This document shows, in pieces, positions 63,595 through 64,000 of a stretch of 64,000 nucleotides of DNA; positions within the stretch are counted from its first letter, which is position 1; every line of letters starts with the position of its first letter. Below the pieces are notes generated by a model, which had not been told where the DNA came from, did no database searches, and worked only from the letters and a program-made list of their open reading frames with translations. Origin of the DNA: Acorus gramineus (lineage: Eukaryota; Streptophyta; Magnoliopsida; Acorales; Acoraceae). The stretch covers positions 2,969,685-3,033,684 of the forward strand of contig JAUJYN010000015.1 of assembly GCA_030737835.1 (NCBI GenBank), written 5' to 3'. A program made the translations under genes and the position numbers.

Positions 63595-64000
63595 TCGGCG
63601 ATGTTACGACCCACTAGCTTGTGCAGTTACTCCCGTTTAGGGACTTTAACTATTATAAGGTTAATATGAGTTGTGTTGCATAGATTGTGCCATTCACTGA
63701 GCGTGTGGCTCACCCCTCGCATATTCTTTTCCTCCAGTTGTTACTGAGTCGGATCTGAAGGAGGAGCTCCCCGAGGCATCACAGCAGTAGCGGAGCAGCG
63801 TTCACGTTTTGGGATCTTGCGAGTGAGAGGCCATCAGCATCCCCTTCTTGCTTGCATGTATTGTTATCCGTGCTTGGGCACGACACTTGTATATGGATGT
63901 TTTTGTTTATATTGGCTCTCACAGGACAGTTGATTATGTATTCTGGTCTGTAATATGTCTTTGAATTACAAACTCAGTCGTTTAAGCTTCCGCTATATGT

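Larger units (their letters stand above)
58048..64000 (+). mobile_element. TKY element 2: truncated Tekay-like chromovirus (plus strand)
   Basis: Plus-strand internal region from mid-gag to the polypurine tract (58048-61457), then a 3' LTR that runs off the window. It is closely related to element 1 throughout. It lacks the 5' LTR, primer site, half of gag and all of RNase H, and has many in-frame stops. Element 1 lies against it head to head. Confidence 0.92.
61458..64000 (+). mobile_element. TKY copy 13: 3' LTR of element 2 (runs off the window)
   Basis: Very similar to copy 8 along its length. It shows the CTAAAATTTTAG palindrome (61547-61558), TTGAC cluster (61727-61836), TG repeat (61867-61903), intron 1 (62253-62851), donor of intron 2 (TTTCG|GTGAGTGG), and a G-rich motif (63571-63594). 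By comparison with copy 8 about 130 bp are missing at the right. Confidence 0.92.

Noticed and set aside
1..64000. tRNA, rRNA or host protein-coding genes
   Set aside because: No cloverleaf, rRNA core motif or multi-exon gene other than the PMD relic was recognised; nearly every stretch is assigned to mobile elements. Small unrecognised RNA genes cannot be excluded by eye.

Overview
This window is plant nuclear repeat DNA: nested LTR retrotransposons and one LINE. I see no convincing host gene, tRNA or rRNA. The pol domains, the primer sites and the plant mobile domain relic point to a seed plant, probably an angiosperm with a large genome. The species cannot be read from the sequence.

The dominant family is a chromovirus of the Ty3/gypsy superfamily, most like the Tekay/Del clade, called TKY here. 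One element with two LTRs (49175-58047, minus), one truncated element (58048 to the window end, plus) and eleven further LTR copies or fragments are present. In sense orientation the LTR runs from TGTTATATATG or TGTT(A/G)TGCCTG to GGGGCGTGACA. Five LTR copies stand alone between 5-bp target duplications: AATAT, ACAAT, GCTTT, ACTGA and AGCAT.

These LTRs landed in older elements. From left to right: 1-842, a TKY LTR end inside the leader of a minus-strand Tat-like element (Tat-3, LTR 1056-2465). Tat-3 itself sits in a minus-strand Tat-like element (Tat-1, 2466-12002), which also holds two solo TKY LTRs. 12003-13368 is unassigned AT-rich DNA. 13369-15221 holds two head-to-tail TKY LTR fragments. 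15222-18586 is a truncated Reina-like chromovirus (minus). 18587-29918 is one L1-type LINE (minus) cut by three TKY LTRs. 29919-31763 is AT-rich spacer with a possible MITE. 31764-49174 is a plus-strand Tat-like element (Tat-2) with two tandem protease domains, no RT or RNase H, an integrase tail, and an antisense multi-exon plant mobile domain (PMD) pseudogene; a 6.9-kb nested pair of TKY LTRs interrupts it. The two TKY elements fill the rest.

The most unusual observation is that the TKY LTR appears to carry a spliceosomal intron. Most copies have a 450-710 bp segment between a conserved donor (G|GTAAGT-like) and a conserved acceptor (TTGCAG|ATCT). In most copies it is extremely CpG-rich; one copy has unrelated ordinary sequence between the same boundaries. 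Two other copies (junctions at 15035/15036 and 41775/41776) lack the segment exactly at the splice boundaries, as expected if spliced leader RNA was reverse transcribed. A second intron, donor GCG|GTGAGTGG and acceptor TTTTCCTCCAG, is predicted further 3' in the LTR. Other notable structures are TTGAC (W-box core) clusters in U3, G-quadruplex motifs, GGCGGCTA/TAGCCGCC hairpins in Tat-2, and a mosaic 3' LTR.
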